DNA of 64,000 bases from Romanomermis culicivorax (Eukaryota; Nematoda; Enoplea; Mermithida; Mermithidae), in contig CAWUHX010000348.1 of the NCBI GenBank assembly GCA_963922205.1, positions 62,001-126,000 of the forward strand. Reading direction: 5' to 3'. A program made the translations under genes and the position numbers. The notes beneath the pieces are model-generated. The model had not been told where the DNA came from. It worked only from the letters and a program-made list of their open reading frames with translations, and made no database searches. Numbering within the stretch: position 1 is the stretch's first letter; each line of letters starts with the position of its first letter. Shown here one piece after another: positions 8,882 to 19,490 of the stretch.

Positions 8882-11800
8882 TCACCAAGGTTTGATGAGG
8901 CCTTTTTCTAGCATTTCTTGGATTTTCTGACGAACCATTGGTCTTTGTTCAATCAGCGCAGGATAGTAGTGTTTCGCAACTGGTTTTGCATCACCGGTGT
9001 CTATAGAGACCATTAACTCGTGAGTGAGAGTAGGTTGATCTCCAGGGAGACTGAAAACATCGCCATATTGCTTGAAGACTTCGATAGCGATTTTTCTATC
9101 TTCATCGTCGATATTCGACTTTTCGGTCATTTTTTCGAGAGCGATTTGAAGTTTTTCTTCTTCCGACATAGTTGACTGATCTTTAACTAAAGTGGCTGGT
9201 TCATAGTCTTCTTCGTGATCGCTTAGCGACGCGACGGTCATTTTCGATTCTTCGAGTTTGAATTTAACCTCAGCAATGAGCTGGTTAGGTTGCAGGTGGA
9301 TACCGTTCGCACTATTATTGACGAATTTTAGTGGACATTTGCCTTCTGTTATGTTGATTATCGCTAGTTTGATGGGATATTCGCAATTTTCTTTTCTGAA
9401 GTTCACGGGTTGAACTATAACGCTTTTGAAGCTTTCGTTTGTGAAAGGAAAGATTTTTCCGTTTACCCACGTTTGACAATTCGGTTCTACGTAGCATGAC
9501 GAGATATTCAAAATCGGTAGCGATCTGTCGATTTTCACGATTTGCGTTTGACTTTGTCCCGTGGAAGTATTTGAAAATACTTCATCGTAGGGCCCTTTTT
9601 CAATCAGTTTCAAAACTAGGTTTAGTTCTTGCTGAACGTCTCCGATTCTGATGAAATTTTCGCGAAAGTTTATTACGGCTCGAATGCTAGGATGCACTAG
9701 GAAAGCGGTTCGTAGGAGGCATTGCTCTCCTGTAGTAGGTAGTATCCAGCATTGTACTAGATGCGTTCCGAAAGATGAACTGATTTTGAAGATTATCGGA
9801 CCTCTGGCATCGACGATAGCACCGTCGGCTACTTTTATCTGCGCGGATGTTTCTAACATATCATAGTCAATCCCCAAAGAGCGTTGAGCTAGACATGAGG
9901 AAATGACTGAACATTGACCACCAGTATCGATTAACGCTTTCGTTTTGGTTTTTCCGATTTCGGCATCGATATGAAAAGCACGAGTAGGAGCGTATAAGCT
10001 CAGAAGTTTGATATCTTTTTGCGAACATTCTTCGATTCGACACACGCTAGATCTCGCGATCCACGGTTCAGTAGGTTTTTCAATTGTGAAATCAGTGATT
10101 CCAGGAGTGACGAAGAAGTTTGTAGCTTTAGAAGCTTCTGTCGGTTCAAGCATATTAGCTGTACTGGTCGTCGGTTTCATCGGGACGAATGGTTTAGGTG
10201 AGTTGGACACCCTTTTGGTTTCTGATGGCAAAACTTGTTGCGAAGATTTCGGAGAAGTTAGCTGAGTCTGTACAGACTGTGAGTTATTCATCGGATAGTA
10301 GTAGTGCTTCTCGATTATCTTTTCTTGTCGGGATTCGGAATCGCAGAGAGAAATGTTTGCAACATCTCTCTGATAGTTTCGATTATCGCGATTGAAAAAT
10401 CGGTAATTTCGGTCAAAGTTTTGATTCTGATTGAGCGTGTAGTTACGCGTATTTTGTTGAAAACGAGGACGCCAATTATGGTTTTGCCATTGATGATTCG
10501 GTTGCTGTTGACGAGGCTGAGAAGCCTGTGGTTTCAACTGATAGCATTCGGAGCTGTCATGCTTACACTGACCATGATAGGTGCAATATTTCACGGGTCG
10601 TTCACGTGACTGATTTCGTTGGACGTTTCGATTCTGAGAGAAATCCCGTATAGGAATGTTTTCTCTATTCCGAAAGTTCGGACTCGTTCCGCGATCGAAT
10701 CGCGATCTTCGATTTTCGAAATTGTTAGCGTTTTGCGAATTTTCTCGGATTCCGAACTTTTCTAGGACTCGTTTTATGCTTTCTTCCAATTCTTTCGCCT
10801 TCGTTAGAGTCGAATTTTCTTGAAACCTCACGCTATTTCGCTGTCTAGAGTCGTCTCTGTTTCGGGATTGAGAGTTATCTCTGAATTGAGGTTTCGAATC
10901 ATCTCTGAAGCGTGATTGAGCTGGTTGCTCTTCCGACCGATTTTCGAGTGTATTAACCAGTATAGGTTGTTCTACTCTCACAGTTGACTGTTTATTCGCT
11001 CGCTGGATTTTCTGAACTTTCGCGACGGCTATAGCTAAGTCGGTGATCGTTTCTAGAGTACTCGCGTCAATCGAGACTCTGTAAATTTCCGGCATTTTCC
11101 AAAGAAAAGTTGTGATAACTTTTCTATGGCGATACTGAGCGCTTCTGTCATAGTACAGTAGATGTACGTAGGTGCTGATTCGATTTAAGAAAGCTGACGG
11201 ATCTTCGGTTTCAAAAGGAGCGATAGACTGGAGCTCGCATTGGAGCGTATCTTGGTCGCAATTCGGTGCATTCATACACATCAAAATCTGTTTCGCTTCG
11301 TCGTAGGATCGGACATCTCTTATGGTGTTCAGGGCACCATCGCAAGTCAAGCGACGCAACGTGTGAAGTTTTACATATTCAGACGCATCAAGGCCGAACT
11401 CGTTTTCGAGCGCAATGAAGAATTTCAAAACTTGCTGATTTCGGGTCGAATTATCTAGTTTTTGCGGCGCTATCTTTTTACAGATAGTCTTAATCCTCGT
11501 TTCATCATCGGCGAAAGATCTATGCACCTGAGAAGGTGGGATAGACGGAAAATTTATCTGAGAGTTTAGCACGTTCAGCGCGTTAGAGCGGTCAAACGTT
11601 TGCGTCGGGATGATTAGATCATCATCATTGTCGATTATACTACGAAAATTAAGTTGACTTTTTCGATCGCTAGTGGCGTTTTTCGGTTTATTTGATTTCA
11701 GAGACTGAGCGTAAGAGCTCGTAGGTCTCGCGATATTTTCGATTTCAGGAACATTCGGTTTCAATAGCTCTTCTTTCTGAGCTCGCATCGCTTCGATTTC

Positions 11801-12223
11801 GGTTTTAAACTCATCAAGAAGTTTTCGCTGTTGAGTCGCCATAGTTACGATTTCGCTTAACGCGTTAGTAGCGTCGCCACGAAAATTTATCATTTCGGCA
11901 TCGCATTTTTGCATTATGTCGATATACGCGTCATTATCGAAGATTTTTCGAGTTTGGGTCTCTTTCGGTTTCAGTTTTAGAAAGTTGAATTTTCGATTTT
12001 CGACGATTTTCGGAGATAGAGATCGCAAGGTTTTTCGCGTTTTTAACGGAGCGGACGTTTCTGGTAGATCGAAATTACGCTTATCTGCTTCGTAGAGAAG
12101 CGGTAGATTCGCGTTTTCGCAATCGAAATTTTCGATTTCTAGATTATCGGGATTCGCTAGTTTCTTATAGAAACCTTTTTCGTAACCGAGCGCAGTAGAG
12201 CGACGCGTGCGGTTTTCCTCCAT
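8882..12223 (-). CDS. Gag-protease polyprotein, element 1
   Basis: 1113 residues, intact. Residues ~250-405 are the capsid-like Gag core, alignable with that of element 2. Residues 430-545 are Arg/Asn-rich, followed by a zinc knuckle C547-H550-H555-C560 (CTYHGQCKHDSSEC), a CX2HX4HX4C form. A basic, Gln/Asn-rich RNA-binding tail runs to about 625. The retropepsin active site is LIDTGGQ (D766-T-G). The C-terminus runs into the start of RT (KPVAKHYYP) and stops at TGA 8882-8884. The start is the first ATG after the leader, 75 nt inside the LTR boundary. Capsid and protease are thus fused in one frame with RT. Confidence 0.95.
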   Translation of the reverse strand: MEENRTRRSTALGYEKGFYKKLANPDNLEIENFDCENANLPLLYEADKRNFDLPETSAPLKTRKTLRSLSPKIVENRKFNFLKLKPKETQTRKIFDNDAYIDIMQKCDAEMINFRGDATNALSEIVTMATQQRKLLDEFKTEIEAMRAQKEELLKPNVPEIENIARPTSSYAQSLKSNKPKNATSDRKSQLNFRSIIDNDDDLIIPTQTFDRSNALNVLNSQINFPSIPPSQVHRSFADDETRIKTICKKIAPQKLDNSTRNQQVLKFFIALENEFGLDASEYVKLHTLRRLTCDGALNTIRDVRSYDEAKQILMCMNAPNCDQDTLQCELQSIAPFETEDPSAFLNRISTYVHLLYYDRSAQYRHRKVITTFLWKMPEIYRVSIDASTLETITDLAIAVAKVQKIQRANKQSTVRVEQPILVNTLENRSEEQPAQSRFRDDSKPQFRDNSQSRNRDDSRQRNSVRFQENSTLTKAKELEESIKRVLEKFGIRENSQNANNFENRRSRFDRGTSPNFRNRENIPIRDFSQNRNVQRNQSRERPVKYCTYHGQCKHDSSECYQLKPQASQPRQQQPNHQWQNHNWRPRFQQNTRNYTLNQNQNFDRNYRFFNRDNRNYQRDVANISLCDSESRQEKIIEKHYYYPMNNSQSVQTQLTSPKSSQQVLPSETKRVSNSPKPFVPMKPTTSTANMLEPTEASKATNFFVTPGITDFTIEKPTEPWIARSSVCRIEECSQKDIKLLSLYAPTRAFHIDAEIGKTKTKALIDTGGQCSVISSCLAQRSLGIDYDMLETSAQIKVADGAIVDARGPIIFKISSSFGTHLVQCWILPTTGEQCLLRTAFLVHPSIRAVINFRENFIRIGDVQQELNLVLKLIEKGPYDEVFSNTSTGQSQTQIVKIDRSLPILNISSCYVEPNCQTWVNGKIFPFTNESFKSVIVQPVNFRKENCEYPIKLAIINITEGKCPLKFVNNSANGIHLQPNQLIAEVKFKLEESKMTVASLSDHEEDYEPATLVKDQSTMSEEEKLQIALEKMTEKSNIDDEDRKIAIEVFKQYGDVFSLPGDQPTLTHELMVSIDTGDAKPVAKHYYPALIEQRPMVRQKIQEMLEKGLIKPW

Positions 12224-12275
12224 TTTTCGGATTTTCGATTTTTCGCAAATTTCGGCGTTTCCTCAACCTTTAGAC

Positions 12276-12293
12276 GAGCTGGTACGGTCACCA
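12276..12293 (-). promoter_or_regulatory. Candidate primer-binding site, element 1
   Basis: On the minus strand, five bases (TAATT) after the LTR end, the sequence TGGTGACCGTACCAGCTC begins with TGG, as expected for pairing to a tRNA 3'-CCA end. I could not assign the tRNA. Confidence 0.6.
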
Positions 12294-12298
12294 AATTA

Positions 12299-12880
12299 TG
12301 TCGTGCGTGAGAATAAAGAAGTAGATAGATGACGCAGATGAGAATTTAGCTGTGTAGCTCGACGATTTATCGCGCGTTTAGAAGAGACGTACGGAACGTA
12401 GAAGAGCGTGCAGAACGCTGTAGAGGAAACACCCGGAGTGTTTAACGAAATCAACGCAACCATAGTCAAACGCAGGAGATTGACAGGCTCGTAGAGAGCG
12501 CTGTGTCAATTTTATCCAGGGATCTTCGCTCAGGTCGTCAAAGGTTTTCGGATGCCGAAACTCGCGTCGCTAACCTAATCGCTTAGGAGTTTCACTCGCT
12601 TATTCGAACTATTTTCCAAATAGTTTGACTCAATCTAGAACACACTTTTCGCACAATTTACTAATGTACAAAACAGCCGCCACACACCTTTTCAGACAAA
12701 CACCAAAACACAACCATTTGGCTACAGTACAACGCAATCTAATGAAAAACACTTTCATAATTTCTTCACGTTGTAGCCACGCCTCTTCAGTGGTCTTGTT
12801 ACGATCTTTCCTATTCAAACTTGCCGATCTTTTTCGCAAACGACACGAGCTTTACAAATACGCCAAATTGCTCCACAACA
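12299..12880 (-). repeat. 5' LTR of Ty3 element 1
   Basis: Direct repeat of 638-1219 and the upstream LTR in element orientation. It should carry the promoter; no confident TATA box was seen. The differences from the other LTR are mostly transitions, many of them CG versus TG or CA. Confidence 0.95.
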
Positions 12881-13168
12881 ACAGTAATGTTGATAGCGGA
12901 TAATCATGAGGACTCTATCGTTAACTTGCTTTATCCGCTCCTATAGAACACCAATATATTCTTCATGAGCTCTTTTTGACTAACATAACCAGGATTTTCT
13001 CAATTTTTTCCTCATTTTTGCAGGTTTCTGACCACAAATACAACAAAATGCTTGGGTATGCTCCTAAAATGCATAAAAAAGCATTCATAGCCACATTATA
13101 AAGGTTTTAAAAAATGAGGAAAAAAATTTTGGGCCCGGTTCTCATGTGGAAGAAATCTTCGAGGAAAA
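12881..13168 (-). mobile_element. hAT-like copy A, right part
   Basis: Continuation of 1-637 after the ACAG duplication (12881-12884). It matches, in reverse, about 35930-36210 of the intact copy and 50540-50730 of copy C, including 'gtatgctcctaaaatgca'. Similarity stops near 13168 and the terminal inverted repeat is not recognisable here. Confidence 0.7.
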
Positions 13169-13787
13169 AAAACGGTGGTCTCAGGGGAAAAACCCCAAAT
13201 TTTTTTTCCTCAAGAAAAATCAATTTTTTTAGTTTCCTTGCTTAAAAATCGCTCAAAATCATTTCTGATGTATTTTTTGAACGTTTCTCATCAACTTGCA
13301 TCTTATTATCTGTCAAAAAATCGACATTTTTTTGCAAAAAGTTTCGAGCTATGACCTGCTTATTAATAAGTTTAAGAAGTGAGTTTACATGAGCCAAGCA
13401 AGAGATTGATTCAATGGAATAACCTTTATTTCTTATATTTCTTTGACGACATAAAACAACCTAATTTCGACAGTTAATTAAACAGTAACAATATAATTTT
13501 AAAACTGATTATGAACCGCTGACAATCTGACATAAAAGTATGAACTTGACCACAGGGCGTTTTTTCTGCAAAGGAACTTGAGAAAAAGTTTTGGTTGCAC
13601 AGATAAATTTTTGGTTGTTCACTCTAAAATCAATAAATTAGCTTAATTTTACCGGGAAAACCACCAAAAGCTAGTTTTCTTTCATTTCATTCGTGCAGCG
13701 CTGTTGAGGCTCTTCCAAATAAAATTGTTAGTTTAAATAGTATCAAGGGTCTTACTTAAAGGAATATAGTGTTGATACTTTCTGGGG
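13169..13787. other. AT-rich intergenic DNA, no gene seen
   Basis: No coding pattern, RNA gene or element boundary that I can support. Confidence 0.5.
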
Positions 13788-14425
13788 AAGTTGCGTAGTG
13801 GTACACGCATTAAGTCCATAGGCTGGTGGACCAGGTTCGATTTTTGATGTAGGTAGGGTTTTTCTGTAGGGTGCTATTCCGCGCTTTGAAAATGCGCTGA
13901 TTAGCTTTCTCAAATGTCAGAACACTAGAAAAAGTCCACTTTGAGCAAATTTGAGAGTTTCAGCTAAAATATACTCGTTCCAAGTTTTCATTGAATTCAA
14001 AGAATTTTTCAGTCGGGCAGACTACAATCCAAAAACTAGGAAAGCTATCAAGAATTTTGACTCTTCAACCATCAAAAACTCTCACTTGAACTCAAAATGT
14101 TTTAATCACACAAATGTCAAAATCTTTATAAAGACTGCAAAAAGGCTTTAGGAAAATAAGCGACAAAAATCTTGCTTTGGAATTTTTTTATCAGTCGGTT
14201 CCTTCCAAGTTATGGTCCAAACTGGCATTTTTTACTCCTCAAGATGTCAGCTATTCAGATCAGTTCGAAAATCTAGGCGCTCGTGGCATTCAGGAGCTCG
14301 TTTGCATAAAATCTGCACACATCTCACATAGTCCTTGTCACTACAGAAAAATCCTACCCACTTCAAGAATCGAACCTGGTCCATCAGCCTATGGACTTGA
14401 TGCGTTTACCACTAAACAATTTCAC
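13788..14425. mobile_element. Foldback element with tRNA-like inverted arms
   Basis: About 80 bp at 13788-13868 recur inverted at 14341-14425, with the interior unpaired. Each arm contains 'gtagtggtacacgc', resembling a tRNA D-arm/A box, then 'ccaggttcga', resembling the T-loop/B box, about 35 nt apart. The interior block at 14165-14340 is similar to 19285-19440, which ends with the same 'ccactgcacaattt' type terminus, so this is a repeat family. It could be two head-to-head tRNA-derived SINE fragments or a foldback transposon that captured a tRNA-like sequence. A true tRNA is unlikely because the T-stem pairing is imperfect. Confidence 0.5.
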
Positions 14426-14429
14426 CAGG

Positions 14430-15235
14430 TTTGTCCTTTGTGAAAACAGAAGCAAAATAGTTATTAAAATGTTGGGCTTCAGAAACATCATCTTCTATAA
14501 TTTTATTATCGTTGTCAAGTAGATTAGGGATACAGTATTTAACATTCGATTTGGAATTTACAAATTTAAAGTAATTAGTCATGTTTTTATTATCCAGCAT
14601 TTTCCTTCAGTAATTAAGTTTTTGGCTGTAAGTATATTGTTTGATATCGCGTAAACATTGATTATATTTCTGCTTAACATCCCCTACGTTGTCTTTCTCA
14701 AGTTTATTCCATAATTTGAGTTTTTTCTTTAAAAGCGTATTAAATTCTTTAAGCGGCTTTCTAGACTTGCAATCAGCTGATAGAGGAACGTAAACTGTTA
14801 TTAAATAATTTAAAATGTCCGAAAAACAACCCAAAAATCGTTAATATTAGAGCAATCATAAATATGATTGGCCAATTTGAACTATCAAGAAATGAAGACA
14901 TAGCTGTGTAGTTTTGGCGAGCTGTTTTTCGAGGAATTTAAATTGAGAACAACACGAATAGAAGCATGATCACTATTCGAAAAAGGTTCTAAAATTGAGT
15001 TTTTATACATAAGTTCGGAATTTGATGCAAAAAGTAAATCAAGAACATTTTGATATCTAGTAGGTTCTACAATTACTTGTGTCAGGCCGTTTTGATACAT
15101 AGCGTAAACTAAAGGGACTTTATTGGGATCTGGATCAAGCCAGTTTATGTTCGGTTAATTAAAGTCGCCAAAAATGAAAGTAGGGTGATCTGACGAGCAA
15201 ATTTTCTTAAACAAATCGTAAAGTGTAAAGCGTAA
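14430..15235 (-). pseudogene. CR1/jockey-like LINE fragment (endonuclease to pre-RT)
   Basis: Minus-strand translation gives the end of an APE-type endonuclease. A GDFN motif lies at about 15165, followed by 'INWLDP', then 'TQVIVEPTR' and 'SNSDHASI' (SDH catalytic motif) at about 15080-14930. The linker between endonuclease and RT ends in 'FNNYFASVFT' at about 14440. Stop codons (one straight after GDFN) and frame changes break it, and RT itself is missing. It is a dead, truncated copy. Confidence 0.8.
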
Positions 15236-16145
15236 ATTCTCCAAAATTTTCTGCAATGAGAACCATACTCAAAATTTTTTTCCTCATTTCGAAATTTTTT
15301 TCCTCGAAAGACCCCATTTGAGGAAAAAAACGGTGGTCGGGACCCCCACCCCCAACTTGGCCAACCCCATACCCAACCCCCCAAACTCGGAAAATTTGGA
15401 AAAAATTTTTTCTGCAAAAATGATTGTTCTTTTTATTCAGTAAATTCTGAACAAATTTTGGAAAATTAACCTTTTTCAAAAATCCTAGATACGGGTATAA
15501 TTGTACTTATACATCTCAATTCGCAAATTAAATTTTATTACAAATTAAATTATTATATCAAGTACATATAGAAATAAGTCGTCTTTACTGCAAAAATGAT
15601 TTTCTTTTTTTTTCAGTAAATTAAAAAAGAAAATTTGAAAATTACCTTTTTTTTAAAATCTCGAATACGGGTATGCTGTAATGTAGAATAAAATCCGGAT
15701 TGTGGAAAAAATTTTCAAGGTCTTCCCACAAATGTGGGAAAAAGCTGGGGTTTTGATGCAGAAAAAATGTATTTTAGTGCAATTTAGATAATCCAAATTT
15801 CAAAATTTTCCGGCGCCTCGCGCCGATTATCACTTTAATAATCATTACTATTTATTGCCAAACTCGGGCTTATTTGTTATTGAGGGGCCATGGAGGGGAC
15901 CCCGCCCAAGTTGGTCAACCCTATACCTTCGCCCCAAATTCGGAAAAATTGGGAACAAAGTGTCTTTTTTGGGAAAACTTTTGAATTTTTCGACCACCGC
16001 CAGATTTTGGGTTGACCCAGTCCCCTCAAGTGGTCGGACCTCTTACAGGCATCAGCTCAGGCGCGGCTTTTAACATGTCTACCTTCACTTACCATATAAT
16101 CTTTGATAGTTTTTATCATCTTGAACGTATTATCTCATATTTAAT
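15236..16145. repeat. Interspersed repeat with CCCCACC-rich block and GC hairpin
   Basis: Contains 'ttcctcgaaagaccccatttgaggaaaaaaacggtgg' as at position 15, and a proline-coding-like block ('acttggccaaccccatacc') repeated at 15900, 16010 and, inverted, 16900-17190. A hairpin 'ccggcgcctcgcgccg' is at 15808. The last 300 bp are paralogous to 17330-17530. No gene is seen. Confidence 0.55.
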
Positions 16146-16350
16146 CAGGGTTGCTGAAAACCCCATTTTCAAAATTTTTAATTTGGGTTTTTAGGGTCTT
16201 TTTGTGTTTTATGGGTTTTTAAAGGTTTTTTATAGGTTTTTTGAAGGTTTTTATGGGTTTTATCCGGGTGTTTTCAAATTTTACAATGGTGGATCTGAAC
16301 CAAGTAAAAATAAAGCAAATGCAACTTCACTAAATTCAAGCAGAACATTT

Positions 16351-16608
16351 TCAGATCATTTTACCTGATTTTAAAACAAAAATACACAAATTACTCATCG
16401 TATTAAATAGAATCATCCACCTCTCTACACCGTCAACAGAATTGTTGGCATTGAACTTTATGAAGACTGATTTTTCGACCGATGCAGATGACAATCGATT
16501 ACGCAGCGTGGTGTGAGCAAAGCCAAATGTTAAAAAATTCCGTTCTGATGACGCAGTGGACAAAACCAACGAAAACACCTGATTATAACACGACAAAATA
16601 AATGTCAA
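16351..16608 (-). pseudogene. hAT transposase C-terminal (dimerisation) relic
   Basis: The minus-strand translation contains 'SSERNFLTFGFAHTTLRNRL' followed by a 'VEKSVFIKFN'-like helix. This is the hallmark SERxFS...H...RNRL..exvekLvyik pattern of the hAT dimerisation domain. Only about 45 residues are recognisable; upstream coding is too decayed to follow. It lies near the left end, so the transposase ran right to left. Confidence 0.75.
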
Positions 16609-17321
16609 TATTAGTCTTAAAAAACGTACTCATAAGCCATTTTTTTGCAACGAAGGCCACGTTTTGCATTCCGTCAACCAATATTGCTTTGCAGAGTTTT
16701 GGCCGCTCTCCAGCATTTTGTAACGAAACGTTTTTTTCCTCGTTTTCGCTTACCGAGATCATATTCAGTGAGTTGTTTGTAAACTGTGACTTTGCGGGCT
16801 GAAAAAAGTTTCATGTTTCTTCAACAATCATGCTGTTTAAGGCCACTCATCAGAATTCTTTGGAGCGCTGAAAAGGGTTGTTAAGGGGCATATATACCTG
16901 TAAGAGGTATGACCAGTTGGGGAGGAGAGTAAACCCAAAACTTTGGGGTGGGGATTCCAAAATTTCCAAAATGTATTTTTTGAGGGGGGTCGGAAGAACC
17001 GTAAAAAAAGTCTAAATAATTTAGAAAATTTTCATAAGAAAAGCCAAAAAAACACTTTTTTCCTAATTTTTTAAATTTTTTTCCGAGTTTGGCCGAAGGG
17101 GTTGGATATAGGGTTGACCAAGTTTGGGGTGGGGTTCCGACATTTGGGTATAGGGTTCGACCAAGTTGAGGGTGGAGGTTCCCCCAACCTCCCCCCAATC
17201 ACACGTATGTTAAGGCAGTGTTTTTTTTGCCTGAGGCAAATGAAAATTTTTGGGGGCAAACGAAATTAGGGTAGTCATTTCTACATGTACAAACGGCTCT
17301 TTCCCCATCTAGGGAAAAAAT

Positions 17322-17890
17322 TTGGCAATAGGATATAGAAAATATGCATCTTGGGGCATTTTAAAAGTTCGTAATCTCAAAATTTTCCGGCGCTTCGAAG
17401 GGATTATAACTGTAATAATCATTAATATGTATTACATACCTAGCTCAGACGCGGCTTTCAGAATGTCTACCTTCACCTATCAGTTTTCATCGTCTCAAAC
17501 GTATTTTCTCATGTCTTAATAGGTAATCTTCAATATTTTATTTTAATATTTATTGAAGATTCGCAGTTTTTCCTTGAAACATTTTTTGGGAAAGATCAAT
17601 ATGTCAAGTCTCTAAACTTTTTGAAGCGATTATTCGTTTCTCAACGTGAAATAAATTCGAAAGCTTCATGGAAGTAGTTTTCGGAAATTTCTACCCCGCC
17701 ACTCATATCTTTTCGGCCAAGTTCATGAGAGTTAACGAATCAAATACTGGTTTTAAAATTTTTCAAACAACAAAGTTCTAAAAATTACGACTTTTGAACT
17801 CAAAATTCCAATCTAATTCTTGGAATAAATGTTTGAAAAATTGATTTTCCAGCGTCGCCGAATGTCAATACACAAAAATTTTCCCGGTTT
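17322..17890. repeat. Interspersed repeat, copy 1
   Basis: Similar in order and orientation to 15780-16145 joined with 18920-19270 (shared 'tctaccttcac', 'tctctaaactttt', 'attcgaaagctt'). It includes a decayed GC hairpin at 17387. No coding sequence is seen. Confidence 0.65.
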
Positions 17891-18919
17891 TAGGCCTTCA
17901 CTTGTTATCATAGAGAACTTAACCATCGATTTATCATCTAATACAAAGTCATTATGCTATTGGATAGTTTTCTAGAAAATTTTTCCCACAATGCTTATAA
18001 ATTAGGTTTGAAACTCGAAAATTTGAATTTTTGCGTAATTTCAATGAATTAACGGCTTTTTTCGTAGTTATAAAAAATTTGTAAATTACACTGACTTGGT
18101 TATCAGTCTTTGGCCATGACGTAGAAGAACGCAGGTACTTATTTATACGTAATTTTGCTATGTACAAATTGTACAAATGAAATATTGGCTGCCTTTTGTA
18201 CATGTACAAATGGGTCATGTACAAAAAACCTGTGTTAGGGTGTTCCCATTTCACCCCAAGACCGCCAAAAAATGGCAAAATCCTTTATTTTCAGGCCATT
18301 TTTGAACACAAAAAACTGCCAGCTGCTTTTCTCTCCAGAAGTTCTGCCGTCTCCTTCAAAACTTTAAGGTTGCTCAAGTCAGCCCACGAGCTGCTGATGA
18401 CTGTGAGCAGTATGTGTAACAAAAACCTTAGCAGCTACAAGTAATGCTGTATATTGCTCACTATGCACTGCCTAGGAGTGCTTATAGCTCACGAGCAGTA
18501 AAATCTGCCTTATATTCAGATAAACTACCAAGCGAATCAACTTCGGCCAAAAAACAAATTCAAACTTAGGTTAAATTTTTTGAATACGAATCTTTAGCTT
18601 TTAGATTAGAATCACTCAACTCAACACAACAGTCATACGACCCAAATAGAATAGCGTTAAAAGCTTCCTGAGTTGAATATTTACGAAGAATTTAATTTGT
18701 TTGTTGTGTTGTGTAATCTCATCTCAACGCTGTCAGCGTCGTAAGAGAGTGCATTGCAGTAACTACAGTTGGCTCAACTCTCAATTTATTGTTAAATCAG
18801 ATATAAATTTTTGTTCTTGAGAACAAAATGGAAAATATGATTTTTTCAATACCCAAAAATGCCCAATTTTCCCACCCAAAAAACTCGTCAACCCAAAAAT
18901 CCAATATCCACCAACCCTG

Positions 18920-19490
18920 GTTTTAATTGATAATTTTCAATATTTTATCTCGATGTTTAATGAATATTCCCATTTTTCTTTGACACACTTTTTGAGAACG
19001 TCAACTCTCTAAACTTTTTCAAACAATTGTTCCTTTCCTAACATAAAATGAATTCGAAAGCTTAATGGAAGTAGTTTTCGCAAATTTTTATTTTTCTTAC
19101 TCACATCTTTTCGGCCTAATTCGTGAAAGTTCATGAATAAATTAGCGGTTTGAAAATTTTTAAAATTATTAAACTTACGATTTACAAAATTAGAATCTAA
19201 TAATTGTTGAGATCTATGTTCGAAAAATTAATTATCGGAATGTATTAAAAGCTCAAAATACTTAAAAAAGCGTCTATGAGCATTTTTGGAATTTTTTACA
19301 AGTCGGTTCTCTTTTAAATGTCGCTTCAAACTAACATTTTCAGACTCCTCATCATGATCCCAGATATTCAGATCAAGCCGAAAACCCGACCGCTCGATGC
19401 ATCCAGAGACTCATTTGCATAAAATATATGCACAATTCAACACATCCCTGCTTGCATCTAACTCTTATACCACTGCACAATTTCAGCAGA
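18920..19490. repeat. Interspersed repeat, copy 2 (right part) and 14.2-kb-like block
   Basis: 18930-19270 parallels 17530-17880. 19285-19490 parallels 14165-14430, ending in 'taccactgcacaatttcagca'. No gene is seen. Confidence 0.6.

Larger units (their letters stand above)
638..12880 (-). mobile_element. Ty3/gypsy LTR retrotransposon, element 1 (complete)
   Basis: A full-length element in minus orientation. In its own direction the order is 5' LTR (12880-12299), primer-binding site, gag-protease, RT, RNase H, integrase, an 880-bp spacer, exonuclease ORF3, accessory ORF4, polypurine tract and 3' LTR (1219-638). Both LTRs are 582 bp and begin and end with TG/CA. The 4-bp sequence ACAG flanks it (634-637 and 12881-12884). 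RT-RNase H-integrase order is that of Ty3/gypsy. By hand I count about 18 differences between the LTRs (roughly 3%), many at CpG sites, so the insertion is not recent. The pol and ORF3/ORF4 frames are otherwise open but interrupted by four TGA codons. The accessory coding region downstream of integrase is about 3.8 kb, far more than a typical element carries. Confidence 0.95.
16146..18919. mobile_element. hAT-type element with CAGGGTTG ends and transposase relic
   Basis: Begins CAGGGTTGCTG and ends CCAACCCTG, an inverted terminal pair of hAT form. The flanking 8-mers TATTTAAT (16138-16145) and GTTTTAAT (18920-18927) agree at six positions. The flanks, if joined, match the uninterrupted paralogue at 17467-17540, supporting a real insertion. 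Inside are a hAT dimerisation-domain relic (16351-16608), several older repeats including a copy of its own target family (17322-17890), and a 'cattgcagtaactacagttggctcaactctc' block (about 18753) also found at 24420. Confidence 0.6.
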
